41,091 nucleotides of DNA, from contig CAAEAB010000166.1 of NCBI GenBank assembly GCA_900753685.1, positions 1-41,091 on the forward strand. The letters are read 5' to 3'. The position numbers were made by a program, and so were the translations under genes. Of this stretch, positions 17,334 to 25,248 are shown piece by piece (positions within the stretch are counted from its first letter, which is position 1; every line of letters starts with the position of its first letter). The notes under the pieces are model-generated. The model worked only from the letters and a program-made list of their open reading frames with translations, had not been told where the DNA came from and did not search any database. The stretch is from Lachnospiraceae bacterium (lineage in GTDB: Bacteria > Bacillota > Clostridia > Lachnospirales > Lachnospiraceae).

Positions 17334-17461
17334 AAGACAGGCCGAATAAACGGTGTGCGCGGTGAACGGTGGCACAGAGCGTATTCACGCAGCGCATTGG
17401 CTGCCGGGGACATGTATACTTTATCTTTCCATACCATATAGATCGGGTGTTGCCAGTTCAT
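17330..17461 (-). pseudogene. 43-codon remnant resembling the C-terminus of a LysR-type regulator
   Basis: This frame is short but has ATG, a good ribosome site (AAAGGAGTGTTCTT) and an extended -10 box upstream. The 43-residue product begins MNWQHPIYMVWKD and continues with a MSPAANALREYAL stretch, the usual last strand and helix of LysR-type substrate-binding domains. No HTH or remaining LysR domain is found upstream on this strand. It is therefore either a decayed end of a regulator that has kept expression signals, or a small protein derived from one. It overlaps the VanZ-like stop codon by 4 bases, end to end. Similarity is judged by eye from a short segment. Confidence 0.5.
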
Positions 17462-17528
17462 AAGAACACTCCTTTGGTGGAAAATTATCGGTCAATCTGT
17501 GTGACGATAAAAGATTTTTACATGTTTC

Positions 17529-17537
17529 ATTATATCA
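17529..17537 (-). promoter_or_regulatory. Extended -10 box before the LysR-like remnant
   Basis: On the - strand TGATATAAT is an extended -10 element with a perfect TATAAT, 68 bp before the small frame's ATG. No convincing -35 box is present. Confidence 0.45.
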
Positions 17538-17659
17538 CGCGAAGGCGGATAATAGTTGAATTTTAGGAAATAATTTTTGTAATTTTTGGACATGGACGCG
17601 GGAGATAAAAGATATTACAATAAAGTTATAAAAATTGAAAAAAGGCGGGGAGATATCGT

Positions 17660-17842
17660 ATGTGTGATGTAAGATTAAGCTGCAGTGACTGCGGCGTAAC
17701 GAATTGTAATGTGGGGAATAAAACTTATCCGGGCTTTTGTCTGACAACCCATCTGGAGGAGACGGTGAAAGCAGAGGCTATGGCGGCTTATAATGAGCCG
17801 GATAACCATAATGTGATGGTTCAGGCGGCGGATGGGCTTTAA
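17660..17842 (+). CDS. DUF1847 protein, N-terminal part (frame-split gene)
   Basis: Sixty residues forming the cysteine-rich start of DUF1847 proteins: Cys-x-x-Cys pairs near residues 2-16 and a YPGFC at 23-27, probably a metal site. The frame ends at TAA 17840-17842 exactly where the family continues into its KIGIATCVGL strand, which is found in another frame that overlaps by 11 bases. The ribosome site GGGGAG precedes the start. DUF1847 proteins are small Cys-rich clostridial and methanogen proteins of unknown function. One gene has therefore been split by an apparent +1 shift; whether by mutation, sequence error or recoding is open. Confidence 0.7.
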   Translation: MCDVRLSCSDCGVTNCNVGNKTYPGFCLTTHLEETVKAEAMAAYNEPDNHNVMVQAADGL

Positions 17843-18224
17843 GAAAATCGGTATTGCCACCTGTGTTGGGTTGATTCGGGAAACCCGGATGCTGACAAAG
17901 ATTTTGCGGCATCATGGCTTTGAGGTGTATGGTATTGCTTGTAAGGTGGGGGCCCAGCCTAAAACGTCGGTGGGGATCCGCGAAGAGTGCTGTGCCGTCG
18001 GGGCGAATATGTGTAATCCGATTCTTCAGGCCAAGCTGTTAAATGCGGCAAAAACTGATTTGAATATTGTTATGGGGCTTTGTGTCGGCCATGACAGCTT
18101 GTTTTATAAATATGCGGAAGGGTTGACAACTACCATGGTAGTTAAGGACCGGGTGACAGGCCATAATCCAGCGGCGGCAATATATAATGCCGAATCCTAT
18201 TATCAGAAGAAGCTGTTCGGCTGA
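17832..18224 (+). CDS. DUF1847 protein, C-terminal part (frame-split gene)
   Basis: A 130-residue frame holding the main body of DUF1847: KIGIATCVGLIRETRML, the GIACKVGAQPK segment, MCNPILQAKLLN, TDLNIVMGLCVGHDSLF and VKDRVTGHNPAAAIYN. Several conserved cysteines and histidines suggest a metal centre. The ATG at 17832 lies inside the end of the preceding frame and has no clear Shine-Dalgarno, so independent initiation is doubtful; translational coupling, a frameshift, or a broken gene are the options. A strong bidirectional terminator follows at 18277. Confidence 0.75.
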   Translation: MGFKKIGIATCVGLIRETRMLTKILRHHGFEVYGIACKVGAQPKTSVGIREECCAVGANMCNPILQAKLLNAAKTDLNIVMGLCVGHDSLFYKYAEGLTTTMVVKDRVTGHNPAAAIYNAESYYQKKLFG

Positions 18225-18276
18225 TTGAGGACTGTGATGCTGTACGAGGCATCTGGGCCGGGGGTTATAAGTCAAG

Positions 18277-18318
18277 AAAAAAGCGTCCGTAAAATCATGT
18301 AATTTTACGGACGCTTTT
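18277..18318. terminator. Bidirectional terminator between the DUF1847 gene and the GntP permease
   Basis: AAAAGCGTCCGTAAAAT (18279-18295) pairs perfectly with ATTTTACGGACGCTTTT (18302-18318) around a 6-base loop. T runs exist on both strands, the longer one on the - strand, which suits the convergent genes. Confidence 0.9.
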
Positions 18319-18343
18319 GCGTACTTAATTTGATTCGTTAATC

Positions 18344-19651
18344 CTATAATCCCATCGATGCAAGGATAATGAAGATAAAGCATGCGATGAATGGAATAAC
18401 AATCTGTGTAATGAAGATATCAAAATAAGCTTCTCTGTGTGTCAGCTTACAGATACCGAGCAATGTGATCTGAGCGCCCTGGTGAGGCAAGCTGTCCAGA
18501 GTACCGGCTGCGATTGTAGCGATACGATGAACATGTTCAAGGTTAGCGCCCAATTCAACATATGTCTCTGTTAAAGCGTTAAATGCAACACCCATACCAC
18601 CGGAAGCAGAACCGCAAGCGCCGGCACAGATAGCAACAGTGATCATAACGAATACGAGAGCCGGCATGTTGAAAGTCTTCAGAAGTTCTACCAGATCTGC
18701 GAAGCCCTGTGTCTGTTTTACAACACCGCCGAAACCAACTACGATTGCTGTATTCAGGATAGATACGCCAGAGTTTGCAGCGCCTTCATTGAATACGGCG
18801 ATCCAGCCGTTAAGACCTTTAACGCGTGTCCACATAAGAATCGTAGCGATAGCAACTCCGAGGAATACGGCTGTTTCAACAGGAAGCCGGAAACCGTTGA
18901 AGGATACAAGGATAACTACGATTGGAATAATAGAAATCCAGAAATTTGGAAGATCTTTATCTTCATCCATGGCCATCTCTTCAGGAGACAGCTGGAATTT
19001 CAAAGAAGAATCGTTGAATACGATGCCTTTCTTTGTGAAGCTGCGTCCTCTCATTTCCAACCAGAGGAAAATCAGGATGTATGTAGCTACTGTAGCGATT
19101 ACAGAAGGAACAAGAGCAGCGGTGGAAGGTGTTCCCAGGCTGTTCATACCGATAACGTTCTGGATGGATGGTGAACCAGGACCATACATGGACCATGTCC
19201 AGCAACCAGCGGAGATAGCGCCCGGAATAAGACGACGTGTGAGGTTTGCCTCTTTGAACATGTTCAAAGCGATTGGGTAGATTACAAAGAATACTACGAA
19301 ACCACTAACGCCACCGTAGGTGAGGATACCTGTGATCGTCATGATGATTGGTGCAACAAATTTGCCTTTACACAGACCAGCCAAAGTCTTGGAAATAGAT
19401 TCGGCAGCGCCTGTATGCTGGTAAACGGCTCCGAACAAAGCACCAACAAAGAATGTTAAAAAGTAGCTTGTTACGTAATCGGAAGCGGCCGGCATGAACA
19501 ATGTCTTTAAACTGTCAAGAATTGGCAGACCGGAACAAACGATTACGAAGATAGTTACCAATGGTGCAAGAATTAATGCGTTAATCTGTTTAAATGCAAG
19601 TAAACCGAATAAGATTAATGCTGCAACCAATACTAAAATACCTAAATTCAT
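18344..19651 (-). CDS. GntP-family permease (gluconate/hydroxybutyrate type)
   Basis: A 435-residue membrane protein with about 12 helices. GntP-family features are the NAL(I)LAP start, FFVGALFGAVYQHTGAAESISK, the SGFVVFFVIYPIA segment, and CGSASGGMGVAFNAL, THREAYF in the C-terminal half. GntP permeases carry gluconate, 3-hydroxybutyrate and other hydroxy acids with protons. It lies downstream of the CoA-transferase gene on the same strand, but separated by a terminator, so it may have its own promoter (a TATAAT lies near 19690 on this strand). The context of crotonase and CoA-transferase makes a short hydroxy or unsaturated acid the likely substrate; that is inference. Confidence 0.85.
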   Translation of the reverse strand: MNLGILVLVAALILFGLLAFKQINALILAPLVTIFVIVCSGLPILDSLKTLFMPAASDYVTSYFLTFFVGALFGAVYQHTGAAESISKTLAGLCKGKFVAPIIMTITGILTYGGVSGFVVFFVIYPIALNMFKEANLTRRLIPGAISAGCWTWSMYGPGSPSIQNVIGMNSLGTPSTAALVPSVIATVATYILIFLWLEMRGRSFTKKGIVFNDSSLKFQLSPEEMAMDEDKDLPNFWISIIPIVVILVSFNGFRLPVETAVFLGVAIATILMWTRVKGLNGWIAVFNEGAANSGVSILNTAIVVGFGGVVKQTQGFADLVELLKTFNMPALVFVMITVAICAGACGSASGGMGVAFNALTETYVELGANLEHVHRIATIAAGTLDSLPHQGAQITLLGICKLTHREAYFDIFITQIVIPFIACFIFIILASMGL

Positions 19652-19704
19652 AACAAATTGGCCCCCTTAAGGTTATATTATCTTATTATATTCGTTTTTT
19701 TGCC

Positions 19705-19740
19705 AAAAAAAAAGGGAATGGATAATAACCCATCCCCTTT
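19705..19740 (-). terminator. Terminator after the CoA-transferase gene
   Basis: On the - strand AAAGGGGATGG pairs with CCATTCCCTTT (one G:U) around GTTATTAT and runs into a nine-base T tract. It separates the CoA-transferase from the permease gene. Confidence 0.85.
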
Positions 19741-19760
19741 GATGGCGCTTATGTGTGTGA

Positions 19761-21314
19761 TTATTCGGCAAGACCCATGATTTCATCTTTAAAAAGACGA
19801 GCATCCATTAATTTTGGTTCTCCATCCATCTTTGGAGCGAAGTCCATAAGGTCAAGAACCTGAGTCTGTAAATCAATGCCAGGTGCAACTTCTGTCAAGT
19901 AAACACCATCCGGACGAAGTTCGAATACGGCTCTCTCGGTAATGTATACGACTGGCTGACCAATCTTGGCAGCGTATGTACCGGAGAATGTAATCTGTTC
20001 AACTTCTTTGATGAATTTTTTGGATTTACCTTCCTGTGTGATTTCCAGTTTTCCATCGCCTGTTGCAATCTTCAGGCCACCGGTTGTGAATGTTCCAAGA
20101 TAGTAAACTTTCTTAGCATTCTGGGAAATATTGATAAATCCTCCGCAGCCTGCGATACGGCCGCCAAATTTACTTACGTTAAGGTTACCTTTTTCGTCAA
20201 CCTGCGCAAGACCAAGGAATGCCTGGTCGATACCACCGCCATCATAGAAGTCGAACTGGTATGGCTGGTCAAGGATACAGTCAACGTTTACGGAACCTGC
20301 AAAACGGGAGCCGCCCTGTGGAACACCACCGACAGGACCTGCTTCTACGGTTAATGTCATCCAATCGCCGATGCCTTCTTCGTTTGCAACAGCAGATACG
20401 AATTCAGGAACGCCGATACCGAGGTTAACAACAGCGCCTTTCTGTAATTCCATAGCCGCACGACGTGCAATGATCTTCTTGGCATCCAGCTTTGGAGCTT
20501 CAAGAGAACCGAGAGGAACACGGAAATCACCTGTCATAGAACCGTCATATTCCTGTTTATAGATCTGAGCGTTGTCGTCGCCTTCAGCGATGATAACGGC
20601 GTCTACATAAATACCAGGAATCTTGACAAGTCTTGGGTCAAGACTGCCGTTGGCAACAACCTTTTCTACCTGAACGAATACTTTACCGCCATTATTCTTT
20701 GCACACTGTGCGAGAGATGTAGCGTCAAGTGTACAAGCTTCTTTTTCAAGAGTGATGTTACCGGACTCGTCAGCGTATGTACCACGAACAAATACAACGT
20801 CTAATGGCTGAGATTTGAAGAGAAGTCTTTCTTCACCTTCGATTTCAACAAGCTTAACGATATCTTCGGTTGTGTTAGCGTTAACCTTAGCGCCTTCGAT
20901 ACGAGGGTCAACGTATGTATTCAAACCAACATGAGTTAATGTACCTAAACGTTTGCCAGCAGCATCACGAACCATCTGGGCCATTGTTCCCTGTGGAAGA
21001 TTGTACGCTTCGATTTTGCCTTCGATAGCCATAGTCCGAAGGGTTGGAGCAAGATTGTAATGACCAGCAATCAGGCGTTTAACCATGCCCTCATGAGCGA
21101 AGTGGTCAGAACCTGTACCAGCGCCGGCGCCCTGTCCAGCCACAGTAAAGATTGTTAAATCCTTTGGATGGCCGGTTTCAAGGAATCTCTGTTCCAGCGC
21201 TCTGTTCAATGTTTCAGAAAGACCAGCCTGAACAAAACCTTCGGTATTGATGACTGCTCCGTCCGGAACCTGAGCAGCAGCTTCAGCCGCTGTAATAATT
21301 TTTACTTTCGCCAT
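19761..21314 (-). CDS. Acyl-CoA:acetate/propionate CoA-transferase (Pct/YdiF type)
   Basis: A 517-residue class I CoA-transferase with both halves fused in one chain, the usual length for propionate CoA-transferase. The N-terminal half has VAGQGAGAGTGSDHFAHEGMV-like glycine loops, the C-terminal half NLGIGVPEFV and LTVEAGPVGGVP, whose Glu324 aligns with the catalytic glutamate known in this family (it forms a glutamyl-CoA intermediate). It moves CoA between short-chain acids such as acetate, propionate, lactate, acrylate or butyrate. It lies 20 bp after crotonase in one operon, with GGGAGGCACTTTTACA as ribosome site. The actual acid pair is unknown; a C4 acid is favoured by the crotonase next door. 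Confidence 0.93.
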   Translation of the reverse strand: MAKVKIITAAEAAAQVPDGAVINTEGFVQAGLSETLNRALEQRFLETGHPKDLTIFTVAGQGAGAGTGSDHFAHEGMVKRLIAGHYNLAPTLRTMAIEGKIEAYNLPQGTMAQMVRDAAGKRLGTLTHVGLNTYVDPRIEGAKVNANTTEDIVKLVEIEGEERLLFKSQPLDVVFVRGTYADESGNITLEKEACTLDATSLAQCAKNNGGKVFVQVEKVVANGSLDPRLVKIPGIYVDAVIIAEGDDNAQIYKQEYDGSMTGDFRVPLGSLEAPKLDAKKIIARRAAMELQKGAVVNLGIGVPEFVSAVANEEGIGDWMTLTVEAGPVGGVPQGGSRFAGSVNVDCILDQPYQFDFYDGGGIDQAFLGLAQVDEKGNLNVSKFGGRIAGCGGFINISQNAKKVYYLGTFTTGGLKIATGDGKLEITQEGKSKKFIKEVEQITFSGTYAAKIGQPVVYITERAVFELRPDGVYLTEVAPGIDLQTQVLDLMDFAPKMDGEPKLMDARLFKDEIMGLAE

Positions 21315-21334
21315 TGTAAAAGTGCCTCCCTAAA

Positions 21335-22111
21335 TTAGAAATCTGTTAATGTTCTGCCGCGTTTTTCAAGGAATGCTGTCATACCTTCTTTTTTGTCGCC
21401 TGTAGCGAAGGTCAGACCAAACAGGTTTGCTTCAAGAGTTAAACCGTTGTTCAGATCCATGTCAAGACCCATGTTGATGGCCTGTTTAGCGATGGATACT
21501 GCGTAGCTGCCTTTGTCGATGATCTTAGCTGCAATCTTCTTGCAGAAGTCAATCAGTTCTTCCTGAGAAACAACATGGTTTACAAGGCCGATTTCATAAG
21601 CTCTCTGAGCGCTGATCATATCGCATGTGAAAATCATTTCTTTAGCGATACCTTTGTTTACTAAACGAGGAAGTCTCTGTGTTCCGCCGAATCCTGGGAT
21701 GATACCAAGACCTGTTTCAGGCTGAGCAAATTTAGCGTTGTCAGATGCAACACGGAAATCACAGGACATGGAGATTTCGCAGCCGCCACCTAAAGCAAAA
21801 CCGTTAACAGCAGCGATAGTTACCTGACGCATGTTTTCAAGTCTTCCGAAAGCTTCTTTAGCGATGAGACCAAAAGCGCGACCTTCAACAGGGTTCTGGT
21901 TAACCATTTCGGAGATATCTGCACCAGCTACGAAGGATTTCTGTCCGGAACCTGTTAAAATAACGACTTTGATGTCATCTCTTGCTTCGATTTCTTTCAG
22001 GCATTCGTTAAGCTCTGTAATAGTTTCTGTGTTCAAAGCATTTAATGCCTTTGGACGATTGATAGTTACCACTGCAATTTCATTTTCGACTTCCATTAAT
22101 AAATTGTTCAT
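21335..22111 (-). CDS. crt: Enoyl-CoA hydratase (crotonase)
   Basis: A 258-residue crotonase-fold enzyme with the oxyanion-hole motif AGADISEM (~62-69), ALGGGCEISMSCD containing Glu112, and QPETGLGIIPGFGGTQRL containing Glu132. Both catalytic glutamates are present, so it should hydrate short trans-2-enoyl-CoA (crotonyl-CoA to 3-hydroxybutyryl-CoA) reversibly. AGGAGGCGACATT precedes the start. It is the first gene of an operon with the CoA-transferase, behind a near-perfect promoter with a large inverted repeat, and divergent from a MarR regulator. No thiolase or 3-hydroxybutyryl-CoA dehydrogenase is in the window. Confidence 0.94.
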   Translation of the reverse strand: MNNLLMEVENEIAVVTINRPKALNALNTETITELNECLKEIEARDDIKVVILTGSGQKSFVAGADISEMVNQNPVEGRAFGLIAKEAFGRLENMRQVTIAAVNGFALGGGCEISMSCDFRVASDNAKFAQPETGLGIIPGFGGTQRLPRLVNKGIAKEMIFTCDMISAQRAYEIGLVNHVVSQEELIDFCKKIAAKIIDKGSYAVSIAKQAINMGLDMDLNNGLTLEANLFGLTFATGDKKEGMTAFLEKRGRTLTDF

Positions 22112-22131
22112 AATGTCGCCTCCTAAAAATA

Positions 22132-22200
22132 TTTTGTATAGATAGTTTCATGCAAATTGCTTGCCGTATTAAAAATTTGCATGCTAATTACTATACAAAA
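22132..22200. promoter_or_regulatory. 69-bp inverted repeat operator in front of crotonase
   Basis: Two 27-bp arms (22132-22158 and 22174-22200) face each other across 15 bp. Each arm has 10 perfect outer bases (TTTTGTATAG), 7 variable, and 10 perfect inner bases (CATGCAAATT). It starts right after the -10 box of the - strand crotonase promoter and would cover the transcription start. It is probably the binding region of the divergent MarR-type regulator, perhaps as two dimers. Confidence 0.7.
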
Positions 22201-22229
22201 ATTATAACGCCCGCCCATGTTTGTGTCAA
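22201..22229 (-). promoter_or_regulatory. Consensus sigma-A promoter of the crotonase operon
   Basis: On the - strand TTGACA (22224-22229) and TATAAT (22201-22206) are exactly 17 bp apart, a full consensus match in both boxes, implying very strong transcription when not repressed. Confidence 0.92.
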
Positions 22230-22367
22230 TGTTTTTAACGTTAAAAAAATAGCGGGATTCAATTTTTATGCATAGAAAAAAATGGGAATTTTTTGGACAT
22301 TTTTACTATTCGATTGAATTCAAAGGAATTCAAAAAATAAAAATGATGTTAAAAAAAGTAAAAAAGA

Positions 22368-22396
22368 TTGACAATAGGTCGAAAAACATATATCTT
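22368..22396 (+). promoter_or_regulatory. Promoter of the MarR regulator gene
   Basis: TTGACA (22368-22373) and TATCTT (22391-22396) are 17 bp apart, about 20-30 bp before the MarR start codon. The TTG here is part of the -35 box and not a start codon. Confidence 0.6.
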
Positions 22397-22421
22397 TAAT
22401 AGGAGAAAGGGAGTGAAACAG

Positions 22422-22841
22422 ATGCAGCTGGAGGAATGTGTGAACTATTTATTGACTACGGCGCAACATTCTGTTTTCTTGAAAATGACTGAAAAACTTT
22501 CAGCGTTTGACCTTACTCCGATTCAGTATGCGGTTTTATATTGTTTATGGGAAAACGATAGAAGGAGTCCAAAAGAGATTGCCGAAAGGCTCAAATTGGA
22601 AAATTCCACGATATCCGGGATTCTGGAGCGGATGGAGAAGAAAGACTTGATTAAGCGAAGCATCAGTAAAGAGGACCGACGATTTATTCAGGTGCTTGTA
22701 ACGGAAAAGGGTGCGAGTCTGGAAAATGACGTATTGAGCGCTGTTGAAGAAGTCAATGAGGAAGTTATGTCGGTATTTTCTGAAAGCGAATGCGAATCGC
22801 TAAAATCTCATTTGAGATTATTAGCTGGTGTAGATTCTTAA
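22422..22841 (+). CDS. MarR-family transcriptional regulator
   Basis: I place the start at ATG 22422 (GGGAG 8 bases upstream); GTG 22413 after AGGAGAAAGGGA is an equal alternative, adding three residues. The ~139-residue product has the MarR winged helix: LTPIQYAVLYCLWE, SPKEIAERLKLENSTISGILERMEKKDLIKRS, then the wing with SKEDRRFIQVLVTEKG, and dimerising helices at both ends. It is divergent from the crotonase-CoA-transferase operon, whose promoter carries a large inverted repeat, and so is the likely local repressor. MarR proteins respond to small ligands; an acyl-CoA or aromatic/short acid is possible. A terminator follows at once. Confidence 0.88.
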   Translation: MQLEECVNYLLTTAQHSVFLKMTEKLSAFDLTPIQYAVLYCLWENDRRSPKEIAERLKLENSTISGILERMEKKDLIKRSISKEDRRFIQVLVTEKGASLENDVLSAVEEVNEEVMSVFSESECESLKSHLRLLAGVDS

Positions 22842-22865
22842 AAGGGTTGGAAACAGCCCTTTTTT
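22840..22865 (+). terminator. Terminator of the MarR gene
   Basis: AAAAGGGTTG pairs with CAGCCCTTTT (one G:U) around a GAAA tetraloop and is followed by further T residues; it overlaps the end of the coding region. Confidence 0.85.
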
Positions 22866-22919
22866 CTTGTATAATATAAATCATATATAGTATGATTTTA
22901 GAAGGGGAGGATAAAATTT

Positions 22920-23840
22920 ATGAACGGGGAATTTAAAATGACCATTGGCCGGGCGGTCCGCGAGATTGCACAGTATTATTCGTCGGAAGAGTCCTTTGCT
23001 ATAAAAACTGGAAAACATCTGCCGAACAGAGGAGCTATCATCGGAGTGATTAAGGAGCTTCGACGCGTGATGTTTCCGGGATATTTTGGTACGGAGAATA
23101 TTACAGATACGGCGCCAGAATATTTCATTGGCAATACGCTGACGGAGGTGTATGAGGTTTTAAGACAGCAGATTGAAACGGCGCTGATTTATTGGAATGA
23201 AGAAAATAAGAGCGAGGCGGAGATTACAGCCCAGGCGGTGGAAATCTGCGATTATTTTTTTGGAAGACTTCCGTCTATTCAAAAGCAGCTTTTAAAGGAT
23301 GTTCAGGCCGGCTTTGACGGCGATCCGGCGGCAAAGAGTAAAGAAGAGATCATCTTTTCTTATCCGGGACTTTATGCCATTTTTATTTACCGGATTGCCC
23401 ATGAGCTTTATATAAAAAATGTTCCGTTTATTCCGAGAATTATGACGGAGCACGCCCACAGCCGGACAGGAATCGATATTAATTCCGGCGCCACCATCGG
23501 CGAGTATTTCTTTATTGATCATGGTACGGGCGTGGTTATCGGCGAGACGACATGGATTGGAAATCATGTAAAATTATATCAGGGCGTGACCCTTGGCGCG
23601 CTTTCTACCCGGAGTGGCCAACAGCTGGCCGGGGTGAAGCGCCACCCGACAATTAAAGATAATGTGACGATCTATTCGGGAGCGACGATTCTCGGAGGAG
23701 AGACGGTGATCGGTGAAGAGTCGGTGATTGCCGGCGGCTCCTTTATTACAAACTCTGTACCGCCGAGGACGAAGGTGATCGTAAAGAGTCCGGAGCTGAC
23801 TTTTAAAGGACAGTCCGGCTCCGGCGATGTGTGGGAATAG
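22920..23840 (+). CDS. cysE: Serine O-acetyltransferase
   Basis: A 306-residue protein. The N-terminal ~150 residues are the helical serine acetyltransferase domain; from ~170 the left-handed beta helix of hexapeptide repeats has the CysE motifs HAHSRTGIDINSGATIGEYFFIDHGTG (catalytic Asp200-His201 region) and GNHVKLYQGVTLGALS, then IKDNVTIYSGATILGG. It makes O-acetylserine from serine and acetyl-CoA, the first step to cysteine. Length and N-terminal extension fit the EpsC-like clostridial form. GAAGGGGAGG lies 9 bases before ATG. No cysK is adjacent; the MATE gene follows within 25 bp. Confidence 0.93.
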   Translation: MNGEFKMTIGRAVREIAQYYSSEESFAIKTGKHLPNRGAIIGVIKELRRVMFPGYFGTENITDTAPEYFIGNTLTEVYEVLRQQIETALIYWNEENKSEAEITAQAVEICDYFFGRLPSIQKQLLKDVQAGFDGDPAAKSKEEIIFSYPGLYAIFIYRIAHELYIKNVPFIPRIMTEHAHSRTGIDINSGATIGEYFFIDHGTGVVIGETTWIGNHVKLYQGVTLGALSTRSGQQLAGVKRHPTIKDNVTIYSGATILGGETVIGEESVIAGGSFITNSVPPRTKVIVKSPELTFKGQSGSGDVWE

Positions 23841-23863
23841 ATTTACAGGAGGATAATCTACTA

Positions 23864-25225
23864 ATGAGAAAACAGAGATTTTGCGATGATAAGACCCTGT
23901 TTTACAGGAATGTCTTTGCTTTGGTATTGCCTATGGCGCTGCAGAATCTCATCAACGTGGGAATCACATCCGCGGATGTGATTATGCTTGGAAAAGTTGG
24001 AGAAATCGCCCTGTCATCCAGTTCGCTGGCAGGGCAGATTTATTTCATCATGTCTCTGATTCTTTTTGGCTTAACGTCGGGAGCGGCGGTGATCACCGCC
24101 CAGTACTGGGGCAAAAAAGACATAGAGACGATCGAAAAGGTTCTCGGTATATCGATGCGTATCGGATTGGTTGTTGGGATTCTTTTTTTTGCGGCGGCAC
24201 AGTTTATGCCCACAGTGTTGATGAAGATTTTTACATCAGAGCCGGTGATCATTGAGGAGGGTGTCAGGTATCTTCGAATTGTATCCTGGTCCTATCCGCT
24301 GGCCGCGGCCGCCATGGTTTATTTAAATATCATGCGGAGTGTGGAAAGGGTCATCATATCCACATTGGTTTATTCGATATCGCTGGTTATCAATGTGATT
24401 TTTAACGCCATATTGATCTTTGGCCTTGGCCCGGCGCCGGCCCTGGGTGTTGCCGGGGCTGCCTGCGCTACGGTGATCGCCCATGTGGTGGAATTTGGTA
24501 TTGTAGTATTTTATATATTGAGAATCAACCGTTCCGTTTTTTTTAAATTGAAAAATCTGTTTATCCGGGAAAAAGCGCTGATGAAGGATTTTAAAATTTA
24601 TGCTCTCCCGGTCATATTCAATGAATTAGCCTGGGGGACGGGGATTTCAGCGATCGCCGCGATCATCGGGCATTTGGGGAGTGCGGCGGTGGCGGCCAAC
24701 TCCATTACCCAGGTGACGCGTCAGCTGGCGATTGTTGTCACGATGGGCGTCGCCAATGCGGCGGCAATCATTCTCGGACGTACCATTGGTGAAAAAAAGG
24801 AGGAGCTTGCTGAAATTTACGCGCAACGGCTGGTAAAGTTGAGCGGACTTTTGGGAATCGGCGGCAGCGTGGTAGTTCTCTGCGTCCGGCCGATGGCCCA
24901 GCGGTTTATGACGCTGACTCCGGAAGCCGGCGCCTACCTGCACCAGATGATGATCATTATGGCTTTTTATGTACTGTGCCAGTCGGTGGACGTCACTCTC
25001 ATTGTGGGGGCTTTTCGAGCCGGCGGCGATACGCGCGTCGGTCTTCTGTTGGACTTTATTTCTTTGTGGGCAATATGTATTCCGCTCGGCTTTGTGGGCG
25101 CCTTCTTTCTGAAGTTCCCCGTATGGGCGGTTTACCTCTGCCTGACCTGCGATGAAATATTGAAGCTGCCTTTTGCCTTTGCAAGATATCGTTCACGGAA
25201 ATGGTTAAAAAATATTACCCGATAG
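23864..25225 (+). CDS. MATE family multidrug/Na+ efflux protein
   Basis: The start is ATG 23864, after AGGAGG with an 11-base gap; an upstream GTG frame would overlap cysE without need. The 453-residue membrane protein has 12 predicted helices in two similar halves and MATE-family motifs (VLPMALQNLINVGITSADVIMLGKVG; SGAAVITAQYWG; second-half VANAAAIILGRTIGEKK). Such pumps export cationic drugs or metabolites using Na+ or H+ gradients. Substrate is unknown. It is probably co-transcribed with cysE and the NifX-like gene behind it. There is no sign of truncation. Confidence 0.9.
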   Translation: MRKQRFCDDKTLFYRNVFALVLPMALQNLINVGITSADVIMLGKVGEIALSSSSLAGQIYFIMSLILFGLTSGAAVITAQYWGKKDIETIEKVLGISMRIGLVVGILFFAAAQFMPTVLMKIFTSEPVIIEEGVRYLRIVSWSYPLAAAAMVYLNIMRSVERVIISTLVYSISLVINVIFNAILIFGLGPAPALGVAGAACATVIAHVVEFGIVVFYILRINRSVFFKLKNLFIREKALMKDFKIYALPVIFNELAWGTGISAIAAIIGHLGSAAVAANSITQVTRQLAIVVTMGVANAAAIILGRTIGEKKEELAEIYAQRLVKLSGLLGIGGSVVVLCVRPMAQRFMTLTPEAGAYLHQMMIIMAFYVLCQSVDVTLIVGAFRAGGDTRVGLLLDFISLWAICIPLGFVGAFFLKFPVWAVYLCLTCDEILKLPFAFARYRSRKWLKNITR

Positions 25226-25248
25226 GAATAGGAAAGGAAGAGATGAGG

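Noticed and set aside
17369..17566. 65-codon + strand frame after the VanZ gene
   Set aside because: No ribosome site and composition of antisense DNA; the opposite strand has the better-supported LysR-like remnant.
22368..22421. TTG start for the MarR gene
   Set aside because: That TTG is the first part of a TTGACA -35 box 17 bp from TATCTT.
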